A stretch of 64,000 nucleotides of DNA from Chrysomallon squamiferum (lineage: Eukaryota > Mollusca > Gastropoda > Neomphalida > Peltospiridae): assembly GCA_012295275.1 (NCBI GenBank), contig CM022666.1:9634502-9698501 (forward strand), read 5' to 3'. The notes under the pieces are model-generated. The model saw only the letters and a program-made list of their open reading frames with translations, was not told where the DNA came from and did not search any database. Shown one piece after another: positions 24,331 through 38,100 of the stretch (position 1 is its first letter; each line of letters starts with the position of its first letter). The translations under genes were made by a program, and so were the position numbers.

Positions 24331-27300
24331 GAAGAATTTCAAATATCTAAAAATACAGAGCTATTTAGACAGAAGTAAAACACATAATGTGTTAACATGT
24401 TCATTTTGTATTAAGAAGTATCAGTGTCACAGTCCAGTGTGTGAGTTTAAAACAAACATCAGTACAAGTAGCACAAGTTCTAAACAGACAAAGTAGAAAA
24501 CTACATGTAATTAACACAGACACATTAGTTTGATAGCTGTAAAGCACACAATAAAATATATTTACACATTTACATTTGCAGGCTGCTTTTCTCAGGTAAT
24601 GTTATTAAGAAATGGACATTTAAACAGACCTAGAGTACACTGATGAACACCTCAAAGGGTTGTGACAAACAGACATCAGATGTCACATTTTAGAAAATAA
24701 AGAACCTGAAGAAAATCTTGAAAGAATTAAATGAGTTTAATCTCTTACAGTTGAAATATTTTTCTACAACACAGACTTTATTTAGGAGCAGGTAATAAAA
24801 GTCCTACATAAACACAACAAGACAATTTTCAACTGAAATGAATGTAAGGAGTTTCAGGTGACACAAGTTTTAGAAATAACAAATATTACTTGTGACAAAC
24901 AGAATTTAGATTTACATTTTGGAAAATACAGAACTAGACATGTAACAACTCAGATTGGAGTTTGTGTGGGTGAACACTGTACCAAAGTGCAAATATGTAA
25001 AACCAGACAGTTAGTTTTGACAGTTGTAACACACATAATGCATTTACATGTTTACTTTGTATTAAGTATTAGTGTCATAGTTCAAAACAAACACATCAGT
25101 ACAAGAAATACAACTTCTAAACAGAGAAAGTAGAAGAGTACATGTAATTAACACAAACACACTAGTTTTGATAGCTTTAAAATACACAATAAGATATTTT
25201 TACATATTTAAACTTGTAGATAGCTTCTGTAAGGTAATGTTATTAAGAAATGGGACACTTAAGCAGTCCTAATGTAGACTAATCAACCCTTCACAATGAG
25301 ACAGCTACAGTGTGAGACTTGTGTTTATTAAATACTAATGATTCTAAGGTAGAAATTAGCTGTCTTCTTTCACTGAGATAAACTTGGCCATTAGCCATTA
25401 ACAGGAAAGAATATTTGACTTATACTTTCCCCTGGGTGGGAAAGCACATAACACAGATTGTGTTAAACATTAGCTTTGGTTAGAACAGTAAATAGCTGAT
25501 GTTAATATTTATAAAGTTTGTCATAAAAGTGTCTAAAACTGATGTAAAACTCTCCAGTTATTAAACAAAACGTGAATGTAAGTTTTTGTTTTAATCTGTG
25601 GCATTCTCTCAAAACCTGTAAGAATCTAAGAAAGATGACACATTTATATACTTGTGTTCTAAACAAGAAGAAGAAAAAAATCTTGAAAGAATTAAATCAA
25701 TTTTATCAATCACAGGTGAAACATTTTACTACAAGAGAAATTTTATTTCAGAGCAGGTAAAAAAAGTACTTACATAAAACAAGACACTTTTGAAATTAAA
25801 TGAATGTAAGGCATTTCAGGTAAAACAAATTTTACTTGTGGCAAATTAAAATTAGAAGTCATGTCTGGGAAAATTCAGAAATAGGTATGTAACAACTCAA
25901 ATTGGAGGTTGTGTGGATGGATGCTGTGACAAAGAATTTCAAATATGCAAAAACAGAGCTAGTTTTGACATCTGTAAAATGCATAATCTGTTTACAAGTT
26001 TACTTAGTGTTAAGTGTAAGTGTCATAGTCCAGTGTATGAGCTCAAAACAAACACATCAGTAGAAGTAACACAACTTCCAAACAGAGAAAAAAGATGTCC
26101 ACATGTAATTAACACAAACACATTATTTTTATCAGCTGTAAAAATGTATTTAAGGAGTTTGAGGTAAAACATGTTACTTGTGAATGGCTGACATCAGTTC
26201 TCACATTCTGGTAAATAATGAACTAGATAAAGTACAACTGAAGAGACTCTGATTACAAACAAGCAACTTGAAACTGGCATGGTAGGTTTCAGCATGACAT
26301 GGAACACTAACATGACCCAACATTTTAGAGTTCCTGAAGAAAGAGGAGATAAGACAATATGGCAGGCAGCCAAGCACCAAACACGATGGAAATGGTGAGA
26401 CACAATAGAAAAAGTCCTCTATTAGCATACAATGCATGACTTTCGACACACCTACAACTGAAATAAACATGATCATTAACATAACTATAATCCCAAGATG
26501 AGAAACCACATATATTGTTACTTTGGTAAATCAGAACTTTGGATAGAATAGGAACTTTTGGATGGATTTGTGATATCCTGAAAAAATGATATCAAAGTGT
26601 CTCATTTTTACATACTCATATACAATTTATATAAACCATAGCCATAAATATAAATATTTGTATATACGTTTGTGAAAGTATACATTTTTTATCTTTATAC
26701 AGATTGATGGATAAATACACATCTATAGACATACTGAAAAGAAAACAATTGTAAAATATTGTCTTATTTTTATTTAATAAAGTATTATTTTAACAGTAAT
26801 ATATAATTTAAAAAAAAAAAAAACCCAAAAAACTTATTTTATTGATAAAAGGAAACATGTCAAGATAATTGTTTTACAAATAATACATTTATTTTTATAA
26901 AGAAGAAAAATAATTTTACCACATGCAGTTTGCAATCGTTTTTTGGCACTTTCTGGATAGAATTAATCTTGTATTTGAAATAAATTATATGTTTGTATAA
27001 ATAACCTTTTTGGCATATAATAATAATAGTGTTGTTGTTATTATTTTTATTGCAATATACAGTATGAATGATTAAAATGTTTCTTTTTATTCCTCTAATG
27101 GTATGAAGATAAGGGAAATTGATCATGTTCAGCTGTATTCCCATACAAGATTCCTGTATTACTAAAGAAGAATATGTACATTTTTATCTTTAAAATTAGC
27201 TACTAGAACAAAATAACTATTTTGAGCATGGGCTGGTCACCAGTGACAAATAAAACAATCATTCAGTATTAAGCACAGCAATTTGTGAGCACCACCAAAG

Positions 27301-27673
27301 CAGCACTCAAAAACTAACAAAACAAGTTATTTTAAAATCAAACACACTGCTAATCTGTTTCTCCAAACATCATACATCAATAATAATGGTTTTGACAGGA
27401 TGTAGATAATGAAATGAAATGGTAACAATATCTGGGGGTTCTATATTAGTTAATTTATGATAAAAATGAAGACTTCAAATAACATACAAGTCATTCTGTG
27501 TTGATTTAAAATTGATGGGCACATTTTATATTTTATACACACTACATATTGTGAAAAGGAATATTTATTAAAATTTGCCAGGCTTAAAAAATATCTTTCA
27601 GACAATGTGCATAACTTTATGAATAATATTTATTATTTTTTCATGTAAAGGAATATCTATATAAATGAAGCTA

Positions 27674-27674
27674 C

Positions 27675-27714
<40 letters not shown>
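27674..27714 (+). repeat. (ATT)n microsatellite
   Basis: About 13 uninterrupted units. Confidence 0.95.
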
Positions 27715-29404
27715 GATTTTAAACCTACTCTAAATCTCAATTTTTTATCTCAATAAATAGGAGCATTTGATACAAATTTCAGGCAATTGGTTTGTAATAT
27801 ATTAACAGCAAAAACTGGAATATATTAAACACAAAAAGTTACTTATTTTCAATGAAGTGTTACTCTTACACTATTGTGAGTCAATCACTTCATGATTTTT
27901 CACCGTTTCAATAATTTTATTAAATTTATATTCGTTTCACTGGTTGTTTTTTAAAAAACTTTTTAGAATATAAATCTTATCATTACATATATAAAAATAT
28001 CTCAAAATGGTTTTGTTCACACACATATAATAATATTTCAATATTTTTCTAATAAATATAGAAAAAAAAAATCTTATATATATGTAAGAAAAAATAATTA
28101 GAAAAGGAAAATGTAGAAAACCTTTACCATCTACTGCTGATTATAAAGTCCAGTGCACATTTATTAGTATAAAGTATTTGTAAAATTAATTAATATTATA
28201 CTGCAAATACATAAATCTTCATCAGATGAAGAATAAACTGACTGAGCATTTATCCGATTGTCTGAATACGTTGCTCATTTCAACTAAAAAACCATTTTAT
28301 ATCCAAGTATATTAAAGCATTGATAGTGTGAATTTGATACTATAAAAGTATTTGCATATGGGGAAAAAAAAATACATTCAATTTTAAAATATGGTATAAA
28401 AACAAAGCAAAACATTTTTTTTAATAATTTCCTCTAAAAATTTTTGTTTTTATGGCACAGCTTAGTATATATGTAAAGAAAGATAAGAATAAAATGCCCA
28501 ATATAATTTTGTTTCGTTGTAGTAACTTTAGATATTTGCTAATAACACACACACACACACACATTATACATAAAATTAAGTACAGCAACTTCTGTATTTC
28601 GATGTATGTAAAAATGATACTTTGAAAACAAATAAAACCAAATCATTTTTTTTATTTTTTTTTTTTAATAAATGATAGACTTATATGGCAAATATGAATA
28701 ATATTTCTCTAAAAAAAATGTAATTAATTAATAATAATAAATGAAAAATATGAAATGAATAGTATAAAATGACATCTGTAATAAAAAAAAAAATTCAGCA
28801 GCTTCTATGCATTTTTATACTTTATTATAAGCAAAGTTTTTTGAAATGTAAAAAAAAAAAAATAATAATAATAATTAAAATCTCATTATATAAAATATAT
28901 ATCTGGACTGTTTATATTTTTAATCATTTTCAAAATACACAAATTTTTTAGTTCAAACAAAAGGTTAAATAAACACACCTCCTAATGACCTAGCATTTAC
29001 TGTATAAAACCTACACTGAATCAACATTAAATTTTATAAAACAAAAATATATATAAAAATAAAATTTACAAGACCAAAAAAATTAAGATTGGCCACACAC
29101 CTATACATGGATTTAAAATATACTGAAACTATTTAAAGATACTAAAACTTTTGATTCAGTTGTATAAGTACCTCTCTTTAACGTAACAAAAAATTAGATC
29201 TTATAACACCAAAATGTTATAAAAAAATGTTTAACATACAGAAATTTACCTTAACTGTACTTAAACTAGTTCTCTTCGGCTTCAAATTTTTTTAATTGTT
29301 TTTACAAAATTAAAAAAAAAAAAGTTACACAAATTGTTATATATACAGTATTATACAAAATTAGTTTTAGGATAGAAAAAAATACATGTTTAGAAAAAAT
29401 TACA

Positions 29405-29545
29405 AGGCAGTTTATATTAGTGATTCCTAATGTTTTGATGTCGCATCCCCTGATGTCAAGATGAGTTTTTGGTTCAGCTTCCCACTGTAAAACCCATCTC
29501 CTCCAAAATGGATCTCGGTTCATCAGATTCCTATATGAGAAATGG
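29405..29545. mobile_element. Possible hAT-like transposon end (remnant)
   Basis: The + strand reads tagtgattcctaatgttttg followed by atgtcgcatcccctgatgtc. This fits the general pattern of degenerate hAT termini (CAGTGGTTCCCAACsTTTT...CGCGACCCC). It gives an 83-codon - strand open frame that is probably meaningless. No partner end was identified. Confidence 0.25.
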
Positions 29546-30728
29546 AGAAACATTTTTAAAAAGTTCTTCTTTTACTTTTTATTTTGTTCTTTTCAAACAT
29601 TTACTTATGTACATTTTTTCTTTCATCTATTTATTTTAATTTTCAATAAATTTAATAAAACATTTGTTACGTTTCCACACTTAATCAATATATTATTATT
29701 ATTAGTTTGTTTTGGACATTTTTAATTGTAAATTTTCTTTTTCTTTATATTATAATCATTTATTATTATTATTTATTTAAAAAACTGTTTTTGTATTTTT
29801 TATCAAAAGAATAAAAAATGTTATTTAAAAGTAAAATGTTTCACTTTTTTCTTTTTGAACTAAAGAGTATATAATATTTTTGTCATAAAATTTATTTTTG
29901 TTGCTATATTGTATTAAAATTGAATTGAAGAAGATACTGACTTGCATTCAAAATGGTAAATAAAACAAAAACAACATAACAGAAGTAAACAATAATTCAA
30001 CACTCCCCCAGTACACAACAAAAATAAAGGAATACCAAATAAAAACAGAAAAGTGTCACAGAATTTTACTATAATTATATTTATTACTTTATTTTTTTAT
30101 TTGTCAACTTTTTATTTGTATGTTTTGAATCAGATTGTTGTTGTTTTAAATTTAACTGAGATTTAAAACAAATTAAATACAAAACTAAAGGACATATTGA
30201 TGCACAAGTGTCTAAAAATGAATAAATTAATAAGAAATATGATTAATTTGTTTTTAGTAAATAATTGTTATGCACAGAGGGTAGGGGTGTTGTTAGAACA
30301 AAATCAAACAAAGTAACTGAAAACGTCACCAAACTACCTGCATGCAGTTACAGAAACATTAACAATATATAATAAGAATAATTTACACAATCCCAAATGA
30401 AGAGGTAAAAAGATTCACAAGAAGGTGTTAACATGCATACATGCAGAAAAGATTAACAAACATGAATAAAAAATAAAAATAAAAAAATTTAATAAAGAAG
30501 AACCCTGTTTTTAAAAATAATATTTTCTCATTTTATTACTGCCTGTCAGAATTATTTTATCTATTTAAGTTTTAATTATAAGTTTTTATTTATTTGTTCT
30601 CCATTCCTCAGACAGGGAAAAAAATAATATTAACATAACAAAAATAACAGCAATGCCATGAATAAATAAATTAATTAAAATAACAATAAAATTTTTAAAA
30701 ACAAATTTTAAAAATAAAAAATGGAAGT

Positions 30729-30902
30729 TTAAAAAAAAGCACTGAACAAAAAACAACAGTCCAATACCAGAATGTTATGTTCAAAAAGTCTAAAAAGCCC
30801 GAGGCGTGATCTACGTTTACTGAGCCATCTGTGAATAGCTGTCTGCATCTGCAACACCTCATCATCTTCTATGAGCATCTGAACAACACTGTCACTCCAT
30901 TG
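30729..30902 (-). CDS. Candidate third terminal exon, unidentified tail
   Basis: After an acceptor-like tttatcacag, a - strand frame begins QWSDSVVQMLIEDDEVLQMQ, continues AIHRWLSKRRSRLGLFRLFE and stops at 30731-30729 (57 residues). It is in phase 0, so it could join the AP-1 sigma exon that ends DLLQE at 41369. The first 40 residues have mixed composition and look coded; the end turns hydrophobic and may be read-through, with a possible donor at CTCA|GTAAAC inside. I do not recognise the sequence. It may instead belong to another gene or be chance. Confidence 0.35.
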   Translation of the reverse strand, partial: QWSDSVVQMLIEDDEVLQMQTAIHRWLSKRRSRLGLFRLFEHNILVLDCCFLFSAFF

Positions 30903-30939
30903 CTGTGATAAATTACACAACTCTGTTGTAAGCACTTTA

Positions 30940-31500
30940 CATTAACCATAATATTACACTACAGTAACCAGGTATTACATTATCCTATAGTAAACATGTA
31001 TTTCATTACAGTAACAGCTATTACAGGAATCATACAGTATCCAACTATTACATTACATAACCATATATTACATTAAACTACAGTAACCTGGTATTACACT
31101 GCCCTACAGCAAGAATGTATTACATTATAGTTACCATGTATTACATAATAATTACCATGTATTACATTGCACTACAGTAACTATTTGTTAGATTACAGTA
31201 ACAAGATATTATATTACAAAAAGTAATGTTAAACAAGACAACAGCAAACATATATCATATTACCATAACCTTGATACAGTATAGTAATCACTAATTACAT
31301 TATAGAAACCAGGTATTAATTATAAATTCTAGTAACAATGTCACATAATACAACAGCAAACATGTATTACATTATATGACAATAGCAAACACATTACATT
31401 GTACAACATGTAGTAACAATTTGATACATAACACTCTGACCACTAGGTATTACAGTATGTGACAATGTAGGAATTATGTTACAATTATCTATTTTAAATT
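30940..31500 (+). repeat. Degenerate minisatellite (AGTAACCAGGTATTACATTA-like)
   Basis: Diverged units of roughly 25-35 bases: acagtaaccaggtattacat, acagtaacctggtattacac, atagttaccatgtattacat and many more. It lies just upstream (- strand sense) of the candidate exon at 30902. Its core is the reverse complement of the motif at 9770-10040. Confidence 0.75.
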
Positions 31501-33593
31501 ACATTATACTTGGATTTCTTCTCTAGGGTTTTATTAAACATTTATTGTAAAACAATTAATGTAAACATTTAAAATTTTTAACATTAACCTCAGACTTTAC
31601 TTTACAGTAAATAGATGTTAAAATTCTTAACATTTTAGTAACAGAAACCAAACCAATCAAGTATTAAATGATTCTACTGTAACCATGATATTACTGTTCA
31701 CAAATAATCAACTGTGATACATTTTAGCACACTATACTTTGTTAAGCTTTCATGCCAGCATAATAAAAATGAAAATTATTTCTGTATGCTATAATATTAC
31801 ACACTGTATATTGTACATTATGCTTCAGCAGACAGATAGAGCAGAAATATAATGTAAAATAAACTACAATAAACCAAAAAAATGATTGAGAATGTATTAT
31901 TTTAATTAATAAAGTAACCACCATTTATTTATTAAATTCTGTTGTTTTGTTTGATGCTTTTTTTCATTTGGGGGGGCCGGTCTTCAGATTTTTCTTTTCT
32001 TTATTTTCTTCAAGGTTATGTTTTGTTTTTACATTTTGCATTTTATTTTGGACATTGACTTTCTTTTTCTTTTTTCTTTATTTATTTTTTTTTGTTGTTG
32101 TTTTTAATTATCCTTTTTTAAAGGCTATCATTTTGTTTTTTAATAAATTAAAACAGAAAAATAAATTAAATAAAAACAAAACACTTTAAGCCATCTGTGT
32201 TTATTTATTATGTCGAATTTGTGCTTTATACATTTATAATTCCATACAAGATACATCAGCCAATTAATGTTTAATAAATCACTGTACAGAGAAAGTTAAC
32301 AAATATGCATATAAATATCATAAAAGGAAGAAATTAAGTGAATATGAGGTGTAGCAAAGTATGTCTAACCAAATGAAAATTGTATCCCTGTCAAATATGT
32401 ATATGTAGATTAATCATTAATGTTACCTTATTTTCAATGTCACTTTTAATCATTTATTTATATCTATTTTTATATATTCTATTTCATTTTATTTTTATTA
32501 TATCATTTTATTTTCATTTATTTATTTTTTTTTTTTTTTGGTTTTTGGAATGTTTGATATTTTTAAATTTTATTTATCTAAATTTATTTTTACCTACTTT
32601 CGAACATATTCAAAGCAAAGGATGGCAGTGTATAAGTATAGTTAAACATTAACTCTCAGAATTACCTATGCCCCATCCCCAAATACATGTAGCTTAAACC
32701 AAAGTGTATGAAACAAAACCTAGATTATTAATACTGACAAAGTGACAAATTTCTGAACATTTTCCCTGTCACACTCACTACATTAGATAAATTTTGATAT
32801 TTTTATTAATGAAATTATCTAAATATCAAACTGATTAATAAACAATCATTAATAGTTCTGGGAGTAAAAAATGAATATATTACATATATACATATATATA
32901 TATATATATATAAAATATAACCCCACAAAAAAAAAAAAAAAAAAAAAAAGAAAGGATATTCCAACAAAACCATTCAACTGTGCTTGTGCTTGAAATGAAA
33001 TCAAACCAAAAGTTGAAACTTGAAAATTATATTCTATCACACCCTACATATCAAATAACTTAATTCTTGATACACTACTGCTCAGCTACCTTTAAGTTGT
33101 ACCAATCTGAATGATCTAAATTTACATTTTCAATCTTTAATTTATTTGTTTTTTAGCAACCACTACATTTTCTATTCTTTTTTTTTCAAATCAAAAAGCA
33201 AAAAGGAAGAACAATTCTTAATGACCATAAAATTTTTTTTTAAAGTTTATTACTTTAATAATAACAGGAAGATGAATAAAAATTAAGCAGATGTGAAAGC
33301 CAACAGTAACAACCAAAAAAAAAAGATAAGACCAGAAGAAAATGTTAAACAACTATACAGGTGATAAATGCAATACTAGAATTTAGCCACTATATACAGT
33401 GTCAACAAAACATAACAAATATAAATAATAATGGAACGTTATGCCATGGATGTGGCATTTATAAAATAATAATAAAAAGTTTTGGTCACACATTTAATTC
33501 ACAATAATGCCAATAATTGTCTGTAATTGTTTTGTTTTTTTACTAATCCTAAAAATGGAGATCATGTGACATTCAAGTGACCATGCAGCACTC
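31501..33593. other. AT-rich non-coding stretch, probably intron/3' region of AP-1 sigma
   Basis: Contains T-rich DNA at 31940-32150 and 32430-32600, an (AT)n tract at 32887-32912 and an A run at 32926-32949. Open frames rich in Phe/Leu are composition artefacts. No further exon was seen. Confidence 0.45.
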
Positions 33594-33638
33594 TCAGCCT
33601 AATCCGTGATCCTCAAAGAATCCCTGGGGGGTTTCCTC
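33594..33638 (-). CDS. AP1S2: Alternative terminal exon of the AP-1 sigma gene
   Basis: Acceptor ttctctacag is followed in phase 0 by EETPQGFFEDHGLG and a TGA. It is also 45 nt long, so it would replace the last 14 residues exactly. It resembles the C-terminal tail of vertebrate sigma1 chains (DLLQE joined to a short acidic segment with TPRSVLEEIGL-like sequence) better than the exon at 34798-34754 does. The shared upstream exon ends DLLQE|gtaaat, so both tails are in frame. Mutually exclusive use is inference; no transcript data are available here. Confidence 0.7.
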   Translation of the reverse strand, partial: EETPQGFFEDHGLG

Positions 33639-34753
33639 CTGTAGAGAAGAGATAAGTAACCATGGCAATGATATACATTTTCTTTTTTGAAAAAATTAAA
33701 AATTTAAAAAAAACCTGAGGAATGGAGATTTAAAAAAAAAAAATATATATATATATACACACACATTATAAAAATTATTTAAAATAAATAAAAATAAAAT
33801 AAGTATGTATAAGAAAGAACTTTTTTTTTTTTTAAATGTATATATATATATATATATTAAAATTACTAGTTAACTATTATCCATTGACTTAGTAATCTTA
33901 TTTGCCAATACTTATTCATTTTTAATGCAATGACCCACACATTATCAGAATACTTTTTAATTCTGAAAAGAAATCTAGATGAGAGAATACAGTAGATTTA
34001 GAATTCTTTAGAAAGTTCACTGAAATATACAGTACATATACTGTGAATACAGTACACAAATATGTTATTTCTGGACACAAAATGGCACAGAATACATTAT
34101 GTCCTGGATATGGTGTATGGTACATTCAACATACCAGAGAACATGCATGGGATATATTGTTATTCAGTGTACCATACAGTATACTCTAGACATACTTTCT
34201 AGGTATAGTTGATACTGAAAAACCAAAATAAAATGTTTTTCTTGGAAAAAGTAAATATTCTTAAGTACGACTACAACAACTTTTCCCTTTAATGACCTTC
34301 ACCAATTGTCATAAATCCCTCAACTGTTAATTTTAATTCTAAACAAGCAGATACGTCTTATCATGAAGCTTTTACTTCAGTTTCATTTTTTTTGTATTGT
34401 AGGTTTTTAGATCATGAACTTATGTCAACTGCTTAGCATTTGAATTACCTTTAATAATTATCTAGCACTGACAAGCACAAATACCACTAAATATAAATTA
34501 TATAAAAGTTTTGTTAAAAATTATTTGCTTTTTATTATAACAGATTTTATAATATCTTTAATATGTGCATAGAAAAATAACATTAAAAAAATAATAATAA
34601 TAAAAAAGACAGACAGAAGAGTGCAAGCTAATGAATAACTGAAGAATATTGAACAACATCACTATGGACAAAGTATATTAACAAACAAACAAGTAAAAAA
34701 AATAAGGGTTAAAGTAGACGAAGAGGAATGCGACTCTAACCTGCGGGGTGACA

Positions 34754-35163
34754 TTATGTTAATCCATACTCCTTTAGAGCTGTTTCTATTGCCTCGTCCT
34801 TAAAAAACCAAGTAATGTTTCACATAAAGAGAAACACTGCATTTGTTTTTTTCATCCATCAATTAAAAATTACTTGTAAAATAATATTAAATTTCTTATA
34901 TGACATTTATATGAATATTTATATTAGGACATGGTCAGACTATTGAATTTCTAAATCTTTACTGCACATCTTGAAAATTCAAAAATAAGGAAATGGGTTA
35001 ATCACTAAGATTTTTTTTGATTTTTTTTTAAATTACCATTCAATATACAAGTAACAATATTACATTACAATGAACAGAGGAAAACTGGTACTGAAAGCTT
35101 TTGCGGCTTTTTTGTGTACATTACAATAAACAAAACGATGTGGTAGTTTCTGCTTTTTTGTTG

Positions 35164-35197
<34 letters not shown>

Positions 35198-38100
35198 GTT
35201 TCATTTAGGCTTTATTCACATTACAACAGGTAAACTGCAATGTAGTTATTTTTTCCTGTTCTTTCATAGTTTATCTAAACAAAACTCTTATAAAATCTTA
35301 GCTCTAGTGGAATTTCACAATAAAAAAAAAGAAGAGGATTATGCTAGGAAAAATGAAAGAAGAAAAAATGAAGGAGAAACAAATATCAGTTGGACTAAGT
35401 AAATACAACACATCACCGTTTACATACAGATTAAAAAAATTAAAAAAAAAAATTGTAAATTTAGACACAGTTAATATTTAAATAAATAAAACTATCCTAA
35501 AATAATTTTCATCTCTTTCATACTTAATGAAATATTTTGGACAGTCTGCTCATTAGAGTTCTGGCAATTTACTGGATCTGGCAATTTACGTTTTGTAAAA
35601 TTGTTAGCTTTTCTTTATGACCAAGAATATTAAAGGATGATACCAATCATTTATATAATGTTTTTCTCCGCTACTCTAAAAAAACTAAACATGAATTAAC
35701 AACAGTTCAGTTAAATATTCCTATATGGTTACATGCTGTCACAGTGAATAAAGTAGTGCATTTTCAACAAAATAATGGAGAATTAATCACAATTTAAATT
35801 GTAGCATAAAAACTATTCTGTACAAATTTAGTCAAATTGAAGATGAATAGATCAGTTCACTGTATTCAAAAATCAGTGTTTTCAAATATTATGCTGATTT
35901 ACACCTTAACTGTGAGATCGTAAAATTATATCTTCATAATGTAACAAATCAAAATTAAATAAAATTATATCTTTACAATATATCTACCAAAATTATAAAA
36001 TTACATCTTTGTAATGCATGCTATCAAAATTATATCTTTATAACAAATTATCAAAACTGTATAAAATTACATCATCACAAATGATAAAGTACAGAAAATT
36101 ATAGCTATATAACATAGCCTATCAAAGACATTGCCAGCAGATGTTTGAATGTTACAATTCTTTATTTCTTTAACTTCAGTTTCTGAAAATGGATTTACTT
36201 TTAGTCATGATATAAATGAAACCATGACACCAAAAAAGGTCATCACAATGTTTTACAGGATTTTTATCCTTTAAAGAACATCGGACTTTTAAAAATGTAT
36301 GATATTTTTTATGCTACTGGCAATAAGAAACATTCAGCCGTAACATAAAAATAGAAGAATTCATATTTTAACTTCCAGTAGAAGTATGAAACATTATGGT
36401 GGATGAAATTTAAACAAAATCACTAATATTCAGCAACAATTACTGAAAATATAATTAGTCTGGAGAAAAAAGATATTCTAATGCTAGTCAGTGGAATTAA
36501 ATTTTTCTGTTCATCCTTCCTGCACTAGTCAAATATCTAATATAGAATTAAACATATAAATAATTATATAAAATCAACCTACAATGAAAACGATATATTA
36601 ATAATAATAATATGACAAAAGAAATGGTTATAATTTATATAGCTGCAATGAAAATACATTTAACAAGATCCTTTCATAACCAGTTGTATACATATTTCAT
36701 TTTATGCATGTTTGATCTAACCATGGTCAATAGCTTATCGAACTAGTAAAAGCAATGTTAACCTGTTAAATCTAATAAAAAAAAGAACAAAAAAAAAGGA
36801 TTAAAAACAAATTATAAAAATAAAATTAAATTAAAAAATTAAAGATGTTTTAGAAATAATGTTGATTCATTTGTGTCTGTTTTGGAGGGAATTTTTTAAA
36901 GGCAAGATATATGGCATTTGTTAAAAGCTATCTTTTAAAAAAGGAATATGAAATCAAGGGTAAGTAAATATACTTATCAAGTTGGTGTTGTTCAAAAAGG
37001 TATTATTAAATTAACTGGTCAAACAAGCTATTATGGCTATGGAGTCTGCTTTAATGATATATTATCCTGAACAAACATGTACTAAACAAAAATGATCAGT
37101 TTCAGTTATTAATTTAACACAAAATTTCTATTAACATTATACTCAAAAGTTTAAAATATGATTCATAATGAACTCAGTGAGATCTTTCAGTACAAACTTG
37201 ATCATCTTTTGAGTATAAAATGAGATTTTAAATTATTTTTATATGCATGAGACTACAATACAAAAGCTTCATGCGATTAAAAGCTGCCATGCTAATTTTC
37301 TTTTAATATTTCAATTCATGCTAAAAATATTTGTCTTCTGCTTTAATCCTTGAAAGCTTTACATCAAAGTAACTGAATTTCAAATTACAGATTACTGATT
37401 ATACATGTGTGAGTGTTTTAAAAGCTTAGTGGATCACATGGCTCCATTTTGAGTTTTGAATCTAATTTTGATCATCAAATATTTCTATGTACAGATGAAT
37501 AAACTAACAGATAAAAATGTAGAGTACATATGTACACAAGCATGATTATGAAACCATGTTAACCAGATAATTCTGTTTGTACACTAAAACAAATATGAAA
37601 GAAAATAAATGTAAAAATGAATATATATTCATTTGTAAGAGAAAACATGACATTTGTACATTAAACAAGGTTAAAAAATAAATAAATAAATAAATCTCAT
37701 TTAGACAAATGCATACAGTATTCTGTCATTCCTGTTCAATTATTCTGTTAGAAAGAAAAAATATGTTTTTGCAACCATGTAAATATTTTTTTTTAATTTC
37801 CTTTCTTTTTTCCTTTTCTAAGTTTCATCGTTCAGTCTGTCTTGTTTCACAGGGCAATGAAATATTTAATTTGTCTAATAATAATGAGACTTCACGTCCA
37901 ATGTCAAAAAACAATTTCATTGTTTTAAAGGGTCATTCCATGTCAAATCACTCAATGGTGATTTTTATGAAACTTGGTATACTTGTTGACTGGGATCCCA
38001 CAGCACCAAATCTGAAATTTTAGGACCAGTGGTGTGGGAGATATGGCCCCCAAATTTTGAGATATTTTACAATGTGCATTTTCTACATGTATATACTTCT

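Larger units (their letters stand above)
10921..26130 (+). repeat. Complex tandem satellite array (~15 kb)
   Basis: Diverged and near-identical copies of one sequence family fill this block. Landmarks are tcacattttggaaaatacag, tagtccagtgtgtgagttta and aataaaagtcctacataaac. Using the word gatgaagaatttc as ruler, copies are at 12498, 13370, 13820, 14633, 16208, 20130, 20946, 21816, 22636, 23506 and 24328. Spacings of about 820 and 870 alternate in the right half. Outer copies (10921-12000, 15250-17100, 18290-19660, 24900-26130) are more diverged and rearranged. For example 11841-12000 matches 18659-18800, and 12055-12680 matches 19665-20310. No protein gene is supported inside it apart from the transposase at 17195. 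Confidence 0.85.
26131..30728. other. AT-rich stretch without a supported gene
   Basis: Very AT-rich with short A/T runs and simple repeats, for example (ATT)n at 27674-27714. Between 26290 and 26400 a short + frame reads RVPEERGDKTIWQAAKHQ, a possible reverse-transcriptase-type tail that is too short to call. At 29400-29540 there is a possible transposon end, listed separately. No other coding or RNA signal is seen. Confidence 0.4.

Noticed and set aside
26194-26509. 102-codon - frame and a short + frame (RVPEERGDKTIWQAAKHQ) that hints at a retroelement tail
   Set aside because: Too short and isolated; no other reverse-transcriptase motifs around it.
29302-29553. 83-codon - frame (NRDPFWRRWVLQWEAEP...)
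   Set aside because: Lies over a probable transposon end and is not bounded by convincing splice sites.
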